Source: JAAFHN01 sp031421855 (GTDB lineage Bacteria > Pseudomonadota > Gammaproteobacteria > Burkholderiales > Burkholderiaceae_C). Taken from it: a stretch of 61,709 nt of DNA. The stretch lies in NCBI GenBank assembly GCA_031421855.1, contig JANOPN010000033.1:1-61709 (forward strand). The letters run 5' to 3'. The position numbers and the translations under genes are program-made. The notes beneath the pieces were generated by a model. It was not told the DNA's origin, did not search any database, and saw nothing but the letters and a program-made list of their open reading frames with translations. The first letter of the stretch is position 1, and each line of letters begins with the position of its first letter. Shown piece by piece: positions 1 through 8,943 of this stretch.

Positions 1-611
1 TGAACAGGTGGCTTGGGTGGCTGCGCGCCAACAATCGCGTCAGCCAAGGCGCCTGCGCCAGCTTGCACTTGCACGACCTCAGTTGCTCGCCAAAAGTCGC
101 TCAACACCATCGGTTGAACCCACGGCATGTTGTTGCATGCAACCGGTAAACGGCCTGCAAAGTCAGCCAAATACCGGTTGTAGCCTGCCACATAGCCCCG
201 AGCCATGGTTTGGTTGGCCGCGCTAGTGGCGGCCCACAAAGCACCGAGTTTGGTGTTGTCCATGTGCGCGGCAATGAAGCCGTCGATCACCGCGTTGGGC
301 AACGTGCGCACACCCATGATGCCCGTGCCCACCGCCCCAAAGTGCTTGGAGCGCTCGCCGCGCACCGTCATCAGGTGGTCGGCGCTTTGGCAAAAATTGT
401 CCTGCGCATGCGCGTAAGCAACGCCGTAGGCAAGTGTCTCCAAGTCAGGCGCGACGATGTGAGGTATGCCGTGCGCGGTGCGCGTGATCACAGCCGCAGG
501 CTTGGTGATGGCAGGGGCAGGGGCGGCGGCGGTGGGAGTCATTGGCGCGTTGGCGCATCCGGCTATCAAGCCAGTCACGCAAAGAGCCGACAAAGTCAAC
601 ACGGTTTTCAT
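1..611 (-). CDS. Penicillin acylase family lipoprotein, N-terminal part, cut by window edge
   Basis: This frame starts at an ATG at 611 and stays open to the window edge (203 codons). The first 19 residues form a lipoprotein signal with lipobox LIAGC, so the protein is probably anchored to the envelope. After an Ala/Pro-rich linker comes ITRTAHGIPHIVA, then AYGVAYAHAQDNFCQ and VRGERSKHFG. These are the typical start of the alpha chain of N-terminal-nucleophile acylases (penicillin G acylase, aculeacin and acyl-homoserine-lactone acylases). The catalytic serine of the beta chain would lie outside the window, so substrate and activity cannot be judged. Cephalosporin, lactone and plain amide hydrolysis are all possible. 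Confidence 0.8.
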   Translation of the reverse strand, partial: MKTVLTLSALCVTGLIAGCANAPMTPTAAAPAPAITKPAAVITRTAHGIPHIVAPDLETLAYGVAYAHAQDNFCQSADHLMTVRGERSKHFGAVGTGIMGVRTLPNAVIDGFIAAHMDNTKLGALWAATSAANQTMARGYVAGYNRYLADFAGRLPVACNNMPWVQPMVLSDFWRATEVVQVQAGAGALADAIVGAQPPKPPV

Positions 612-738
612 CGAAGCATCTCCAGCACCAAACTGGTGCAAGGGTCGATGTTCGTCAGCCAAAACCCATCAAGCAGTCACCGAGGCGACAAAACCGGGTT
701 AACCAGCGCTCGATTGCGAAACGCCAATCTGAACGCTG

Positions 739-1158
739 TCACCACTTGCCCACATTGGGCATCGACAACCAAGGCTCGGCGACAGCCAGCGGCTCGCCGC
801 GTTGGAGGAGTTCAATCGAGATGTTGTCCGGTGATCGCACGAAAGCCATGCGGCCATCGCGAGGTGGCCGGTTGATGGTCACCCCGTGGGCCTGCAGGCG
901 CTCGCACAGGGCATAAATATCGTCAACGCCGTAAGCAATGTGCCCAAAATTGCGCGCTTGGCCCAAGTCTTCAACATCCCAGTTGTGCGTGAGCTCAATC
1001 GCGTTGCTCTCGTCGCCCTCAGCGGCGACAAAGACCAAGCTGAAGCGGCCATTGGGATAGTCATTTTTCCGGGTGACTTTGAGGCCCAAAGCGTCGACGT
1101 AGAACTTGAGCGATGCCTCAAGGTCGTTGACGCGAACCATGGTGTGCAGGTATTTCAT
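739..1158 (-). CDS. gloA: Lactoylglutathione lyase (glyoxalase I)
   Basis: A cytosolic metalloenzyme that turns the hemithioacetal of methylglyoxal and glutathione into S-lactoylglutathione. The 139-residue protein has the two beta-alpha-beta-beta-beta modules of the family. The four metal ligands are visible: His5 in MKYLH, Glu55 in AIELTHNW, His73 in FGHIAYGVDD and Glu116 in ISIELLQR. The length is close to E. coli GloA (135 aa). It lies 9 bases downstream of the arginase gene on the same strand, so the two may be co-transcribed. The tail after ELLQRGEPL is slightly longer than usual and not conserved. Confidence 0.95.
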   Translation of the reverse strand: MKYLHTMVRVNDLEASLKFYVDALGLKVTRKNDYPNGRFSLVFVAAEGDESNAIELTHNWDVEDLGQARNFGHIAYGVDDIYALCERLQAHGVTINRPPRDGRMAFVRSPDNISIELLQRGEPLAVAEPWLSMPNVGKW

Positions 1159-1167
1159 TGTGTGCTT

Positions 1168-2097
1168 TCAGGTTCCAGCGCGGTTGCGCATGAGGGTGCT
1201 TTTGCCAAAAAGACTCTCGACCAAGTCGACGGCCAGTTCAGCGGTTTTGTTGCGCGAGTCAAACGCGGGGTTCAGCTCGACGATGTCAAGCGATGCCATC
1301 AAACCGGTGTCGGCGATCATTTCCATGCAAAGCTGGGCCTCGCGATACGTTGGGCCACCGCGTACCGTGGTGCCGACACCGGGTGCGTCTGAAGGGTCCA
1401 AAAAATCGACATCGAGGCTGACATGCAAGTGCGTGTTGCCATCCATCAAGGCCAAGGCCATGTCCATGGTGTGGCGCATGCCATTCTCATCGATGAAGCG
1501 CATGTCAAACACCTCGATACCCTGTTCGGCCACGAGGCGCTTTTCGCCGTCGTCGACGCTTCGGATGCCAATTTGGCGGATGCATTTGGGGTCAAGCGCC
1601 GGCGTGGTGCCGCCGATGGCGGTGAGCTCATCTGGCCCCAGACCACACAGGACAGCGACCGGCATGCCATGAATGTTGCCCGTGGGCGTGAGCGACGCAG
1701 TATTGAAGTCGGCGTGTGCATCAAACCACAACACGCGCAGCTTTTTGCCCACCTGCCGGCAATGCCGGGCGACCGCACTGATGCTGCCAATGGCCAAACA
1801 GTGGTCGCCGCCCAGCATGACGGGCAATCGCCCTGCCTGTAACTCGCTGTACATCGCCTCGTGCAAACTCGTGTTCCAAGCGACCACTTGGGGCAAATGG
1901 CGCAGCCCTTGATCCATGGGCTCCCACGGGTTTGACGGCCCGACCACGTTGCCCGTGTCAACCACCTGCAAGCCGCGCGCGGCCAAGGCCTGCGCAAGTC
2001 CGGCGACTCGCAGCGCCTCGGGGCCCATGCTTGCGCCCCGCGTGCCAGCGCCGACATCGGTGGGCACACCAATCAATGAAACAGTTGGATGACTCAT
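1168..2097 (-). CDS. rocF: Arginase
   Basis: Hydrolyses L-arginine to ornithine and urea using two Mn ions. The 309-residue protein has the ureohydrolase metal motifs in order: GGDHCLAIGS, WFDAHADFN and SLDVDFLDPSDAPGVGT. The N-terminal VSLIGVPTDVGAGTRG is arginase-like rather than agmatinase-like. I chose the ATG at 2097 (MSHPTVS). An in-frame TTG at 2142 would add 15 hydrophobic residues, but those codons lie entirely inside a dispersed repeat copy. No clear Shine-Dalgarno sequence precedes either start. gloA follows directly downstream. Confidence 0.9.
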   Translation of the reverse strand: MSHPTVSLIGVPTDVGAGTRGASMGPEALRVAGLAQALAARGLQVVDTGNVVGPSNPWEPMDQGLRHLPQVVAWNTSLHEAMYSELQAGRLPVMLGGDHCLAIGSISAVARHCRQVGKKLRVLWFDAHADFNTASLTPTGNIHGMPVAVLCGLGPDELTAIGGTTPALDPKCIRQIGIRSVDDGEKRLVAEQGIEVFDMRFIDENGMRHTMDMALALMDGNTHLHVSLDVDFLDPSDAPGVGTTVRGGPTYREAQLCMEMIADTGLMASLDIVELNPAFDSRNKTAELAVDLVESLFGKSTLMRNRAGT

Positions 2098-2102
2098 GAC
2101 TA

Positions 2103-2147
2103 TCAAATATATAGCAACAAACTCAATGAATACGGCGACCAATGGCC
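2103..2147 (+). repeat. Dispersed repeat, copy 1 (upstream of arginase start)
   Basis: This copy matches 30 of the 31 core positions from ATAGCAACAAAC to the GACCA box. It is flanked on the left by CTAT-N7-ATAG and abuts the arginase start codon. Read on the arginase strand the core is open in frame with arginase. Confidence 0.85.
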
Positions 2148-2280
2148 AATATCAGCAATAAATTAGCTTTCGGAGGTAATTTCTGCTCATTTTGGCGGCC
2201 CGACGGATTCCCACAATGGCGATTGTCGCCCAAGGGTGTAGATTCAACACCATGAGGTCATTCGAGAAAGTCACGGTTTC

Positions 2281-3975
2281 ATGCAGCATTTACTGAACCT
2301 GCTCGCTGCAATATCGCTGCTGGTTTGGGGCACCCACATCGTTCGCACCGGCATCTTGCGCGTCTACGGTGAGGCGCTGCGCAAAGTGCTGGCCGACAGC
2401 GTGCGCCACCGCGCGGTGGCGTTGTTGTCTGGCTTGGGCGTGACGGGTTTGGTTCAGTCTGCCACCGCAACTTGTTTGATCACGTCGAGTTTTGTGGGCA
2501 AATCTTTGATCGGGGTCGCCCCGGCGCTGGCGATCATGTTGGGTGCCGACATTGGCTCGGCCTTGATGGCCGTTGTGTTCAGCTTTGACTTGAGCTGGTT
2601 GTCGCCGCTGTTGATTTTTGTGGGTGTGGTTTTATTCATCCGCAACCAATCCAGCACCGTCGGGCGACTGGGTCGAGTTGCCATCGGTCTGGGCCTCATC
2701 ACGCTGGCCTTGCAGCTCATCATGGCCGCGACACAGCCTTTGGTGAAGAGCCCGGTCGTGCAAAGCCTGCTAGCGGCACTGCCAAACGAGGTGTTGGTCG
2801 AGATTTTGGTGGGCGCAGTTCTCGCAGTGGCTTGCTACTCAAGCCTGGCGGTCGTGTTGTTGACGGCTGCATTGGCCGGTACCGGCTTGGTACCGCTGCC
2901 GGTGGCCTTGGGTTTGGTGCTGGGTGCCAATGTCGGAAGCGGGCTTTTGGCCGTGTTGGCTACCGGGTCAAGTGACGCGCTGACTCGCCGCGTGCCTGTC
3001 GGTCACGCCCTGTTCAAAGCTTTGGGGGCGCTGTTGCTGGTGCCGCTCATGCCCGCCGCGCTGCCCTATATTTTGCAAACGACCCAGCATTTGTCGAACT
3101 TCATCGGCATGGGCACTGTGGGCGGCGCGGCTAAGACCGTCGTGCTGTTTCACTTGCTGTTCAATACTAGTTTGGCCCTTGCTTTCATCGCGTTTACCCA
3201 ACCCATGGCGGCTTTGGTTGCGCGTTTGCTGCCCATTGCGGACGCAGCCAATTTGCGAGGCCGACCACAATACTTGGATCCAACCGCTTTGGCGACACCC
3301 AGTTTGGCCATCTCGTGTGCCGCGCGCGAGGCCTTGCACCAAGCCGACGTGGTGGAGACCATGCTGCGCGGTATTTGGCCAGTCATCAAAGACAACGACG
3401 CAGACATGGCTGGCAAACTGCGCGAAAAAGACGATGTGGTCGATGAGCTGTACAGCGCCATCAAGTACTACCTGACCAAAATCTCACGTGAAGCGCTGAG
3501 CGAACGCGAAGGGCGGCGATGGGCGGACATCATGAGCTTCACGATCAACATGGAGCAAATTGGCGACATCATCGAGCGGGTTTTGCAAGACATTGAAGAC
3601 AAGAAAATCCGCCCAAATCGCAGCTTCTCTGAGGCCGGAATGGCGGAGATTTGCCATTTGCAAGAGCGCCTGCTGGCAAACTTGCGCCTTTCAATGAGCG
3701 TGTTTTTAGATGGCCACACCCGAGACGCGCAGCGACTCCTGGAGGAAAAAGCCCTATTTCGTGACTTGGAGCGAGAGTACGCCCGCAATCACTTAACGCG
3801 GCTTCAAGACCACACCGTGCAAAGCATCGAAACCAGCTCATTGCACATTGACCTCATCAGCGACCTCAAGCGCATCAACTCGCACATTTGCTCAATCGCC
3901 TACCCAATCTTGGAAAGCGCGGGGGCGTTATCGGCAACGCGCCTGAAGCAAGGCAGCTTGATTGAAGGTTTATAG
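2281..3975 (+). CDS. Na/Pi-cotransporter II-related protein with PhoU-like tail
   Basis: A 564-residue inner-membrane protein of the NptA/YjbB type. Residues 1 to about 330 are strongly hydrophobic and contain the two inverted-repeat signatures QSATATCLITSSF and LGANVGSGLLAV, with a matching LGADIGSAL near residue 85. Residues about 345-555 are a helical, charged PhoU-like domain. The family moves inorganic phosphate with sodium, mostly as an exporter in bacteria. The ATG at 2281 begins MQHLLNLLAAISLLVWG, a normal start. The gene is followed, with a 14-base overlap, by a small HExxH protein. Confidence 0.88.
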   Translation: MQHLLNLLAAISLLVWGTHIVRTGILRVYGEALRKVLADSVRHRAVALLSGLGVTGLVQSATATCLITSSFVGKSLIGVAPALAIMLGADIGSALMAVVFSFDLSWLSPLLIFVGVVLFIRNQSSTVGRLGRVAIGLGLITLALQLIMAATQPLVKSPVVQSLLAALPNEVLVEILVGAVLAVACYSSLAVVLLTAALAGTGLVPLPVALGLVLGANVGSGLLAVLATGSSDALTRRVPVGHALFKALGALLLVPLMPAALPYILQTTQHLSNFIGMGTVGGAAKTVVLFHLLFNTSLALAFIAFTQPMAALVARLLPIADAANLRGRPQYLDPTALATPSLAISCAAREALHQADVVETMLRGIWPVIKDNDADMAGKLREKDDVVDELYSAIKYYLTKISREALSEREGRRWADIMSFTINMEQIGDIIERVLQDIEDKKIRPNRSFSEAGMAEICHLQERLLANLRLSMSVFLDGHTRDAQRLLEEKALFRDLEREYARNHLTRLQDHTVQSIETSSLHIDLISDLKRINSHICSIAYPILESAGALSATRLKQGSLIEGL

Positions 3976-4444
3976 GCTGAGCGTGCGGGTCGCCGCGATC
4001 AAGTCGGTTTGGTGTGCGCCGGTGACCGCCATTGGGCTGGTTTTGGCTGTCGTGGCCTCGCTGGTCAAGCCCAGAAGCACACATTGGCGAGTGGTCAGCG
4101 ACGCTCACGCGGCGTGCATCTGGGTTCACGGACCCGCGCTTGCCTGGTCGCTCAAACATCACCCGATGGGTCGCATGCGCGCGGTGACGATTGGTCAGGT
4201 CGTTTTGGCAGACTGCTCGGCTGCCGATGAAGCCAACTTGGTCGCCCACGAGCTGTGCCACGTGCACCAATCGCTGGCGTGGGGGCCGCTCTTTGCGTTC
4301 GCGTATTTGGCAAGTTCGGTCGCCGCACTTTGGCGCGGCCAAGATTTGTATTGGCACAACCGGTTTGAAGTTGCCGCCCGTGCCGCGGAGACAGCACCCA
4401 CGCCGGGACTTCTACAAAAGCAAAAGCCGCCGAGTTCAAGTTGA
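3962..4444 (+). CDS. Small membrane-associated protein with HExxH zinc-protease motif
   Basis: A 160-residue protein starting at a TTG inside the end of the transporter gene (GTG at 3983 is an alternative). A hydrophobic segment near residues 18-35 may anchor it. AHELCHVHQSLAWG, around residues 95-108, is the zinc-binding HExxH of gluzincin-like metallopeptidases, and a second hydrophobic patch follows. The third zinc ligand is not obvious, so activity is unproven. The last residues (KQKPPSSS) are encoded by the left arm of the downstream terminator hairpin. The overlap with the transporter suggests translational coupling. Confidence 0.6.
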   Translation: MKVYRLSVRVAAIKSVWCAPVTAIGLVLAVVASLVKPRSTHWRVVSDAHAACIWVHGPALAWSLKHHPMGRMRAVTIGQVVLADCSAADEANLVAHELCHVHQSLAWGPLFAFAYLASSVAALWRGQDLYWHNRFEVAARAAETAPTPGLLQKQKPPSSS

Positions 4445-4457
4445 ACTGGGCGGCTTT
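4423..4457. terminator. Bidirectional terminator between convergent genes
   Basis: An inverted repeat, AAAGCCGCC with GGCGGCTTT enclosing AGTTCAA-G-TTGAACT, with one G-G mismatch. The A-run on the left and T-run on the right let it serve both the HExxH gene and the convergent RNA helicase. It overlaps the stop codon of the former. Confidence 0.85.
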
Positions 4458-4493
4458 GGGTGCCGAAGTCAGCGAGCTAACTCAATCAGCATT

Positions 4494-6560
4494 TCACCGC
4501 TTGAAGCCAGGCTTGCTTGCGCCAAACGATGGTCGCTTGGGACCGCCTGGGTGAGCGGGGCGGCCGAAACCACCAAAACCGCCACGGTCATCGCGACCAC
4601 CCTCACGCCCACCTTCGCGACCACCACCAAAGCCACCGGCAGGCTTGGCTCCAAAACCACGGAACTGGCCGTCGTTTTGTGGACGGGGCGCGCGGTTGAA
4701 TTCACCAGTGCCGCCACCAAAGCCGCCGCCGTCTTGACGGGGAGCGCGTGGGGCAAAACGGGGTTCTTGACGCGTGTCTTGGCGCGTATCTGGGCGGAAG
4801 TCTTGACGCGGTGCGCGCTCTTCACGGGCATGCATCGGTGGGCGCACAGCGCGGTCAGCCCAGTCGCTTGGGGCGGCTTGGGTCGGCGCGCGTGGCGCAA
4901 ACGTGTCGTTTTCACCGAATCGGCGACCTTGGCCGGGCATGGGCGGGCGGTCTGAGAACTGACGAGGCGTGAAGCGCTCGTTTCGCTCGCCGTAGCTGCC
5001 ACCGGTCATGCTGCCACGTGGGCCGCCAAAACCTGGCTTGCCACCGCCACCGAAAGACTTGCCAAATGGCTTTTTGCCCAGTGGGGCGCGAATTTTTGGC
5101 TCAAGGCCTGGCACCATGGCCGACTCAAGCTGTTGGCGGGTAAAGGCTTCAATGTCAGCCACGCGGCGGCGAGCACGCTGTGGCGCAATCGTGATCGCGT
5201 GACCTTGACGCCCTGCGCGGCCGGTGCGGCCGATGCGGTGGGTGTAGTCCTCAGCCTTCATTGGCAGGCCGTAGTTGATGACGTGCGTGATGCTGGGCAC
5301 GTCGATGCCGCGGGCAGCCACGTCGGTTGCGATCAAAAACTGGATGCGGCCTTCGCGCAGCATGTTCAAGCGCTTGTTGCGCATGCCTTGGGGCATGGCA
5401 CCGTGCAAAGCAGCAGCAGAGAAGCCTTCGTCAGCCAAGTCATTGGCCAAGTTGTCGCATTCTTCTTGCGTGCCCGAAAACACGATGGCTTGCTCGACTG
5501 ATTTATCGCGCAAAAAATGATCCAACAACGCGCGCTGATGCTGCTCGTCGTCTGCCCAGTAAAGCAGCTGGGTGATGTTGGTGTGTTTTTGCTGTGCGCT
5601 GTCAACTTCGATGCGCTGTGGCTTGCGCATAACGCGCTCGCCCAAGGCCATGATGCGCGGTGCAAACGTGGCAGAGAACATCATCGTTTGACGACGAGCC
5701 TCGGTCAGGCGATGGATTTCAGCCAAATCGTCGGCAAAACCCAAGTCCAACATGCGATCGGCTTCGTCAACAACGAAGAATTGAACGCCGTCGAGCTGCA
5801 TTTGCCCGCTGCGTTGCAAGTCAAGCAATCGGCCAGGTGTTGCGACCACGACCGACGCGTTTTGCAAGCGTTGAATCTGCAAGCCGTAAGGCGTGCCACC
5901 CATGACGGTCGCGACACGGCAACCCTTCATTTGGCGAACCAAGTCAACCGCGTCATGCGTCACTTGCTGAGCCAACTCGCGGGTAGGCGTGAGCACCAAA
6001 GCCAGTGGGCGGCAAGGCTCGAAATTGCGCGAGTCCATTGGGTTTTTGCGCTTGGCGCGCTTGGGCGGTGGGGTGCCGTCTTCGAGCGCTTTGTCTGCGG
6101 CGGCTTTGTAGGCTGCAACTTCAGCTTCGGCGGCTGCACGCTCGAGCGCTTGCACTTGGTGCAACACAGGCAGCAAAAACGCAGCGGTTTTGCCGCTTCC
6201 GGTTTGGCTTGAAACCATCAAGTCGACATAAGCGTTGGCATCTGCCACGCCGCCGCCTACAACTTGTGGGATGGCTTTGGGAATCGTGCGCAGCTGCACT
6301 GGCGTTGGCTCAGTGAAGCCCAAATCGGCGACAGCGCGAAGCAACTCAGGCGACAAGCCGAGTTTCACGAATGCATCTGAAATAGGCTTCGGGCCGGTCG
6401 CCACGGGCGCAGCCTGAGGTGCTACATTTTCAGTAGCAACAGATTCAATGGATTCGGCGACCACAGCAACATTTGATGCCAAATCGGCTTCAAAATGGTT
6501 GGTTTCGGTGGTAACAAAGGTTTCGGCCAAGTCGTGGCCGCTTTTCATAGCGTCAAGCAT
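4494..6560 (-). CDS. DEAD-box ATP-dependent RNA helicase (RhlE-like)
   Basis: A 688-residue RNA helicase of the RhlE/DeaD group, acting in ribosome assembly or RNA turnover. The motifs are complete: the Q-motif region (FTEPTPVQLRTIP), SQTGSGKT, PTRELAQQ, TPGRLLDL, VDEADRMLD, FSATF, TDVAARGIDV and HRIGRTGRAGR. A charged insertion of about 45 residues (KAAADKALEDGTPPPKRAKR) sits between motif I and Ia. The C-terminal 180 residues are Gly/Arg/Phe-rich and probably disordered, as in cold-adapted helicases. The first 60 residues are low-complexity and partly encoded by a dispersed repeat copy. The roughly 250-base untranslated region upstream contains the small hairpin GGGTT-N7-AACCC. Confidence 0.93.
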   Translation of the reverse strand: MLDAMKSGHDLAETFVTTETNHFEADLASNVAVVAESIESVATENVAPQAAPVATGPKPISDAFVKLGLSPELLRAVADLGFTEPTPVQLRTIPKAIPQVVGGGVADANAYVDLMVSSQTGSGKTAAFLLPVLHQVQALERAAAEAEVAAYKAAADKALEDGTPPPKRAKRKNPMDSRNFEPCRPLALVLTPTRELAQQVTHDAVDLVRQMKGCRVATVMGGTPYGLQIQRLQNASVVVATPGRLLDLQRSGQMQLDGVQFFVVDEADRMLDLGFADDLAEIHRLTEARRQTMMFSATFAPRIMALGERVMRKPQRIEVDSAQQKHTNITQLLYWADDEQHQRALLDHFLRDKSVEQAIVFSGTQEECDNLANDLADEGFSAAALHGAMPQGMRNKRLNMLREGRIQFLIATDVAARGIDVPSITHVINYGLPMKAEDYTHRIGRTGRAGRQGHAITIAPQRARRRVADIEAFTRQQLESAMVPGLEPKIRAPLGKKPFGKSFGGGGKPGFGGPRGSMTGGSYGERNERFTPRQFSDRPPMPGQGRRFGENDTFAPRAPTQAAPSDWADRAVRPPMHAREERAPRQDFRPDTRQDTRQEPRFAPRAPRQDGGGFGGGTGEFNRAPRPQNDGQFRGFGAKPAGGFGGGREGGREGGRDDRGGFGGFGRPAHPGGPKRPSFGASKPGFKR
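6420..6467 (+). repeat. Dispersed repeat, copy 2 (inside helicase gene)
   Basis: About 25 of 31 core positions match. The left end is a perfect GCTAC-N7-GTAGC inverted repeat. It is antisense to the helicase and encodes VVAESIESVAT in the variable N-terminus, so the reading frame is kept. Confidence 0.65.
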
Positions 6561-6813
6561 GCATCATCCGCCAGCCTTAACGGCTTGGCGTTTCATCGTG
6601 GGTTAATCATCAACCCAACGACGAATTCAGCGAGACAACGACGCGCATCCTAAGGCGGACGCAAACCGAGTCGGACGCGGCGGGCTTCATACAGCGCCAA
6701 CAAGTTGACGCATGCCCTCAAGGTCATGGTTTGATGTGCGAACGGCGTTCGCTCTTGGTCAGATTCCTGCCAAGCCGCAAATTATATGCCGAATTCGGGA
6801 AAACCCGCAAGGA

Positions 6814-8319
6814 TTATTTTCTACGCGCCAAAGTGACCCGTAAACCCTCGGGCAACATCGACAGTGCATAACGCTCTGTCACTTGCGTGCCGGGCTGGCG
6901 GGTCATCACGAAACGGCGGCTCATTTCTGCGATCACGAGCTTGATCTCCAACATCGCGAGGTAGCGGCCCGGGCAAAAGCGGGGGCCTCCGCCGAAGGGC
7001 ATCAATCGCTTTTTGGCGGCCGACTGTTGATCCCGGGTTGAGGTGGCGTTGGGCAACCAAGCGTCGCTGACGTCATCTAGCCACCGCTGCGGCCAAAAGC
7101 GCTGGGGATCAAGAAAGACTTCTGGGTCCATGCCCGCTGCGCGCAAGAGTGTGCAAATGGGCGTGCCCGCGCGCAAGCTGATGCCTGCGACAACCACTGG
7201 CTCATTGGATTCATGCGACAACAACGGCGCTACGGGCTTGATGCGCATCGCCTCACGAACCGCGGCCTCGGTGTAAGGCATTGCAGATGCGCTGGTGAGC
7301 GCCTCCAAGCTGGCGACTCGCCCGGTAGTCGCGTTGGCTGCCGCGTCGGTAGCGGCGATTAGAGCCTCAGCGCGCAAAGCTTCCTGCGCGTCGCGGTCAT
7401 CGCACAAAAAGTGGCATAGCCAGGCCAAGGTGTTGGCGGTTGTGTCTTCTCCGGCCAACAGTGCCGTGAACACATTGCCCGATACGTCTTGATCGCTGAA
7501 GTCGCTGCCCGGTTTGTCTCGAGCTGCCAACAGTGCTTCGATCAAATTCGAGGGTTTGTCAACGAGCACTGGGTCGGCGAGCATTCGTGCGCGGGCTGCG
7601 GCGATGAAGCCGTCAATCGCCTGGCGAACATGATGAAGGTCTTGGTCAAGCGCACGATCAGACGGCAACTTGAAGCTACGCCAATACGCCCACGGCGAAG
7701 TCATGCGCCTGCTGATGGCGGGAAAGATTTTGTCGAGGTGCTTTTGGATGCGGTTGTCGACCGAGTCAATCGTGTTGATGTCGGCGCCAAAAGCCAAGCC
7801 GGCCGTCACGTCCACCGTGTAGCGCATGAACTCAGCTTGCAAGTCCAACACTTCGTTTGCGTCGGCGGCTCGCTCAAACCGCGCCATCAACCGCTCAGTC
7901 ACAACGAGCAGGCTCGGAAAATAACTGCGCAAATGTGCGGGGTCAAAAGCCTTCATCACCAGCCTGCGCTGGCGCTCCCAATCGGCTCCTTCGGCCGAGA
8001 ACACGCCCGCAATGCCCATTTCGCGAAACACCGACTCCAGTGGCCGCACTCGCTTGAACGCGCCTGGACGTGACTTCATGACCTTACTGACGTCGGACGC
8101 ATCGTCAATGAACATCATGTATCGCCGCCCCAACCGCGCGCGAAACGGTGTGCCCAGTTCACGCGACCATGTCTCAAACTGCACGTGCGCAGCCGTTGGG
8201 CTCACAGCCAGCAAGCTGCCAACGATGGGCAACGAGCGGGGCTGCTTGAGCGTCGAAAACCGCTTGGGATCAGTCGCTTGCGGCGCAACTTCAGCCTCAC
8301 CAACATGGGGGTCGTTCAT
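6814..8319 (-). CDS. Cytochrome P450
   Basis: A soluble 501-residue heme monooxygenase. The heme-binding loop FGGGPRFCPGRYLAM carries the proximal Cys449. The I-helix oxygen-activation motif appears as AGEDTTANTLAW, and the K-helix ExxR as REAMRIKP. Membrane anchors are absent, as in most bacterial P450s. Length and I-helix resemble the CYP102/CYP110-like soluble fatty-acid or aromatic hydroxylases, but the substrate cannot be read from sequence. It starts 14 bases after the orn stop codon and is the last gene of a same-strand run of five. No ferredoxin or reductase gene lies nearby, so electrons must come from elsewhere. Confidence 0.93.
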   Translation of the reverse strand: MNDPHVGEAEVAPQATDPKRFSTLKQPRSLPIVGSLLAVSPTAAHVQFETWSRELGTPFRARLGRRYMMFIDDASDVSKVMKSRPGAFKRVRPLESVFREMGIAGVFSAEGADWERQRRLVMKAFDPAHLRSYFPSLLVVTERLMARFERAADANEVLDLQAEFMRYTVDVTAGLAFGADINTIDSVDNRIQKHLDKIFPAISRRMTSPWAYWRSFKLPSDRALDQDLHHVRQAIDGFIAAARARMLADPVLVDKPSNLIEALLAARDKPGSDFSDQDVSGNVFTALLAGEDTTANTLAWLCHFLCDDRDAQEALRAEALIAATDAAANATTGRVASLEALTSASAMPYTEAAVREAMRIKPVAPLLSHESNEPVVVAGISLRAGTPICTLLRAAGMDPEVFLDPQRFWPQRWLDDVSDAWLPNATSTRDQQSAAKKRLMPFGGGPRFCPGRYLAMLEIKLVIAEMSRRFVMTRQPGTQVTERYALSMLPEGLRVTLARRK

Positions 8320-8333
8320 GGCTTGGCGCTGCC

Positions 8334-8921
8334 TCAGAGGTTTAAAAAATGGGTGCGGTAGTGAATCAGCTCCGCGATGCTTTCATGCACATCGGCCAAC
8401 GCCGTGTGTTTTTGCTGCTTCTTGAATGACTCTTTGACGGCGGGCTTCCACCGCGCCGCCAGCTCTTTGAGCGTGCTGACATCGATGTTGCGATAGTGCA
8501 AGTAACCCTCGAGTTTGGGCATGTACTTGACCAAAAATCGCCGATCTTGGCTGATGGTGTTGCCGCACAACGGACTCTTGCTTTTGGGTACGAAATGTCG
8601 AATGAACGCGAGCAACTCCGCCTCGGCATGCGACTCGGTCACCGTTGAGGCTTGAACCCTCGCGGTCAAGCCGCTGCTGCCGTGGGTGTTGCGATTCCAC
8701 TTGTCCATTTTGGCCAACTCCACCTCGTTTTGGTGGATGGCAAAGACCGGCCCCTCAACCCGAACGAGTAAGTCGGGGCTGGTGATGACGACGGCAATCT
8801 CAATCAACCGGTTGTCGTCAGGGTCGAGCCCGGTCATTTCGCAATCAATCCAGACCAAGTTTTCGTCGTTTTTTTGCAGCTGAACTGCGGCTTGCGGGGT
8901 GGCGTTTTCAGATTCGGTCAT
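8334..8921 (-). CDS. orn: Oligoribonuclease
   Basis: A 3'-5' exoribonuclease that degrades 2-5-mer RNA and pGpG to mononucleotides. The DEDDh exonuclease motifs are visible: WIDCEMTGLD, then the DRRFL segment and the HTALADVHES region with the catalytic His and Asp. The ATG at 8921 gives 195 residues, still about 15 longer at the N-terminus than typical Orn, which begins close to ENLVWIDCEMTG. A TTG at 8939 is also in frame, and neither start has a strong ribosome binding site. The gene begins 22 bases after the upstream PLP enzyme. Confidence 0.95.
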   Translation of the reverse strand: MTESENATPQAAVQLQKNDENLVWIDCEMTGLDPDDNRLIEIAVVITSPDLLVRVEGPVFAIHQNEVELAKMDKWNRNTHGSSGLTARVQASTVTESHAEAELLAFIRHFVPKSKSPLCGNTISQDRRFLVKYMPKLEGYLHYRNIDVSTLKELAARWKPAVKESFKKQQKHTALADVHESIAELIHYRTHFLNL

Positions 8922-8943
8922 GTCAATTTGTTTGTTCAATGGC

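Noticed and set aside
210..875. Long plus-strand open frame opposite the penicillin acylase and its leader
   Set aside because: Shadow of the real minus-strand gene: no family-like sequence, and Arg/His-rich as expected for an antisense frame.
4191..4955. 254-codon plus-strand frame over the helicase C-terminus
   Set aside because: Lies opposite the Gly/Arg-rich repeats of the helicase; its Thr/Ala/Val bias is the mirror of those repeats.
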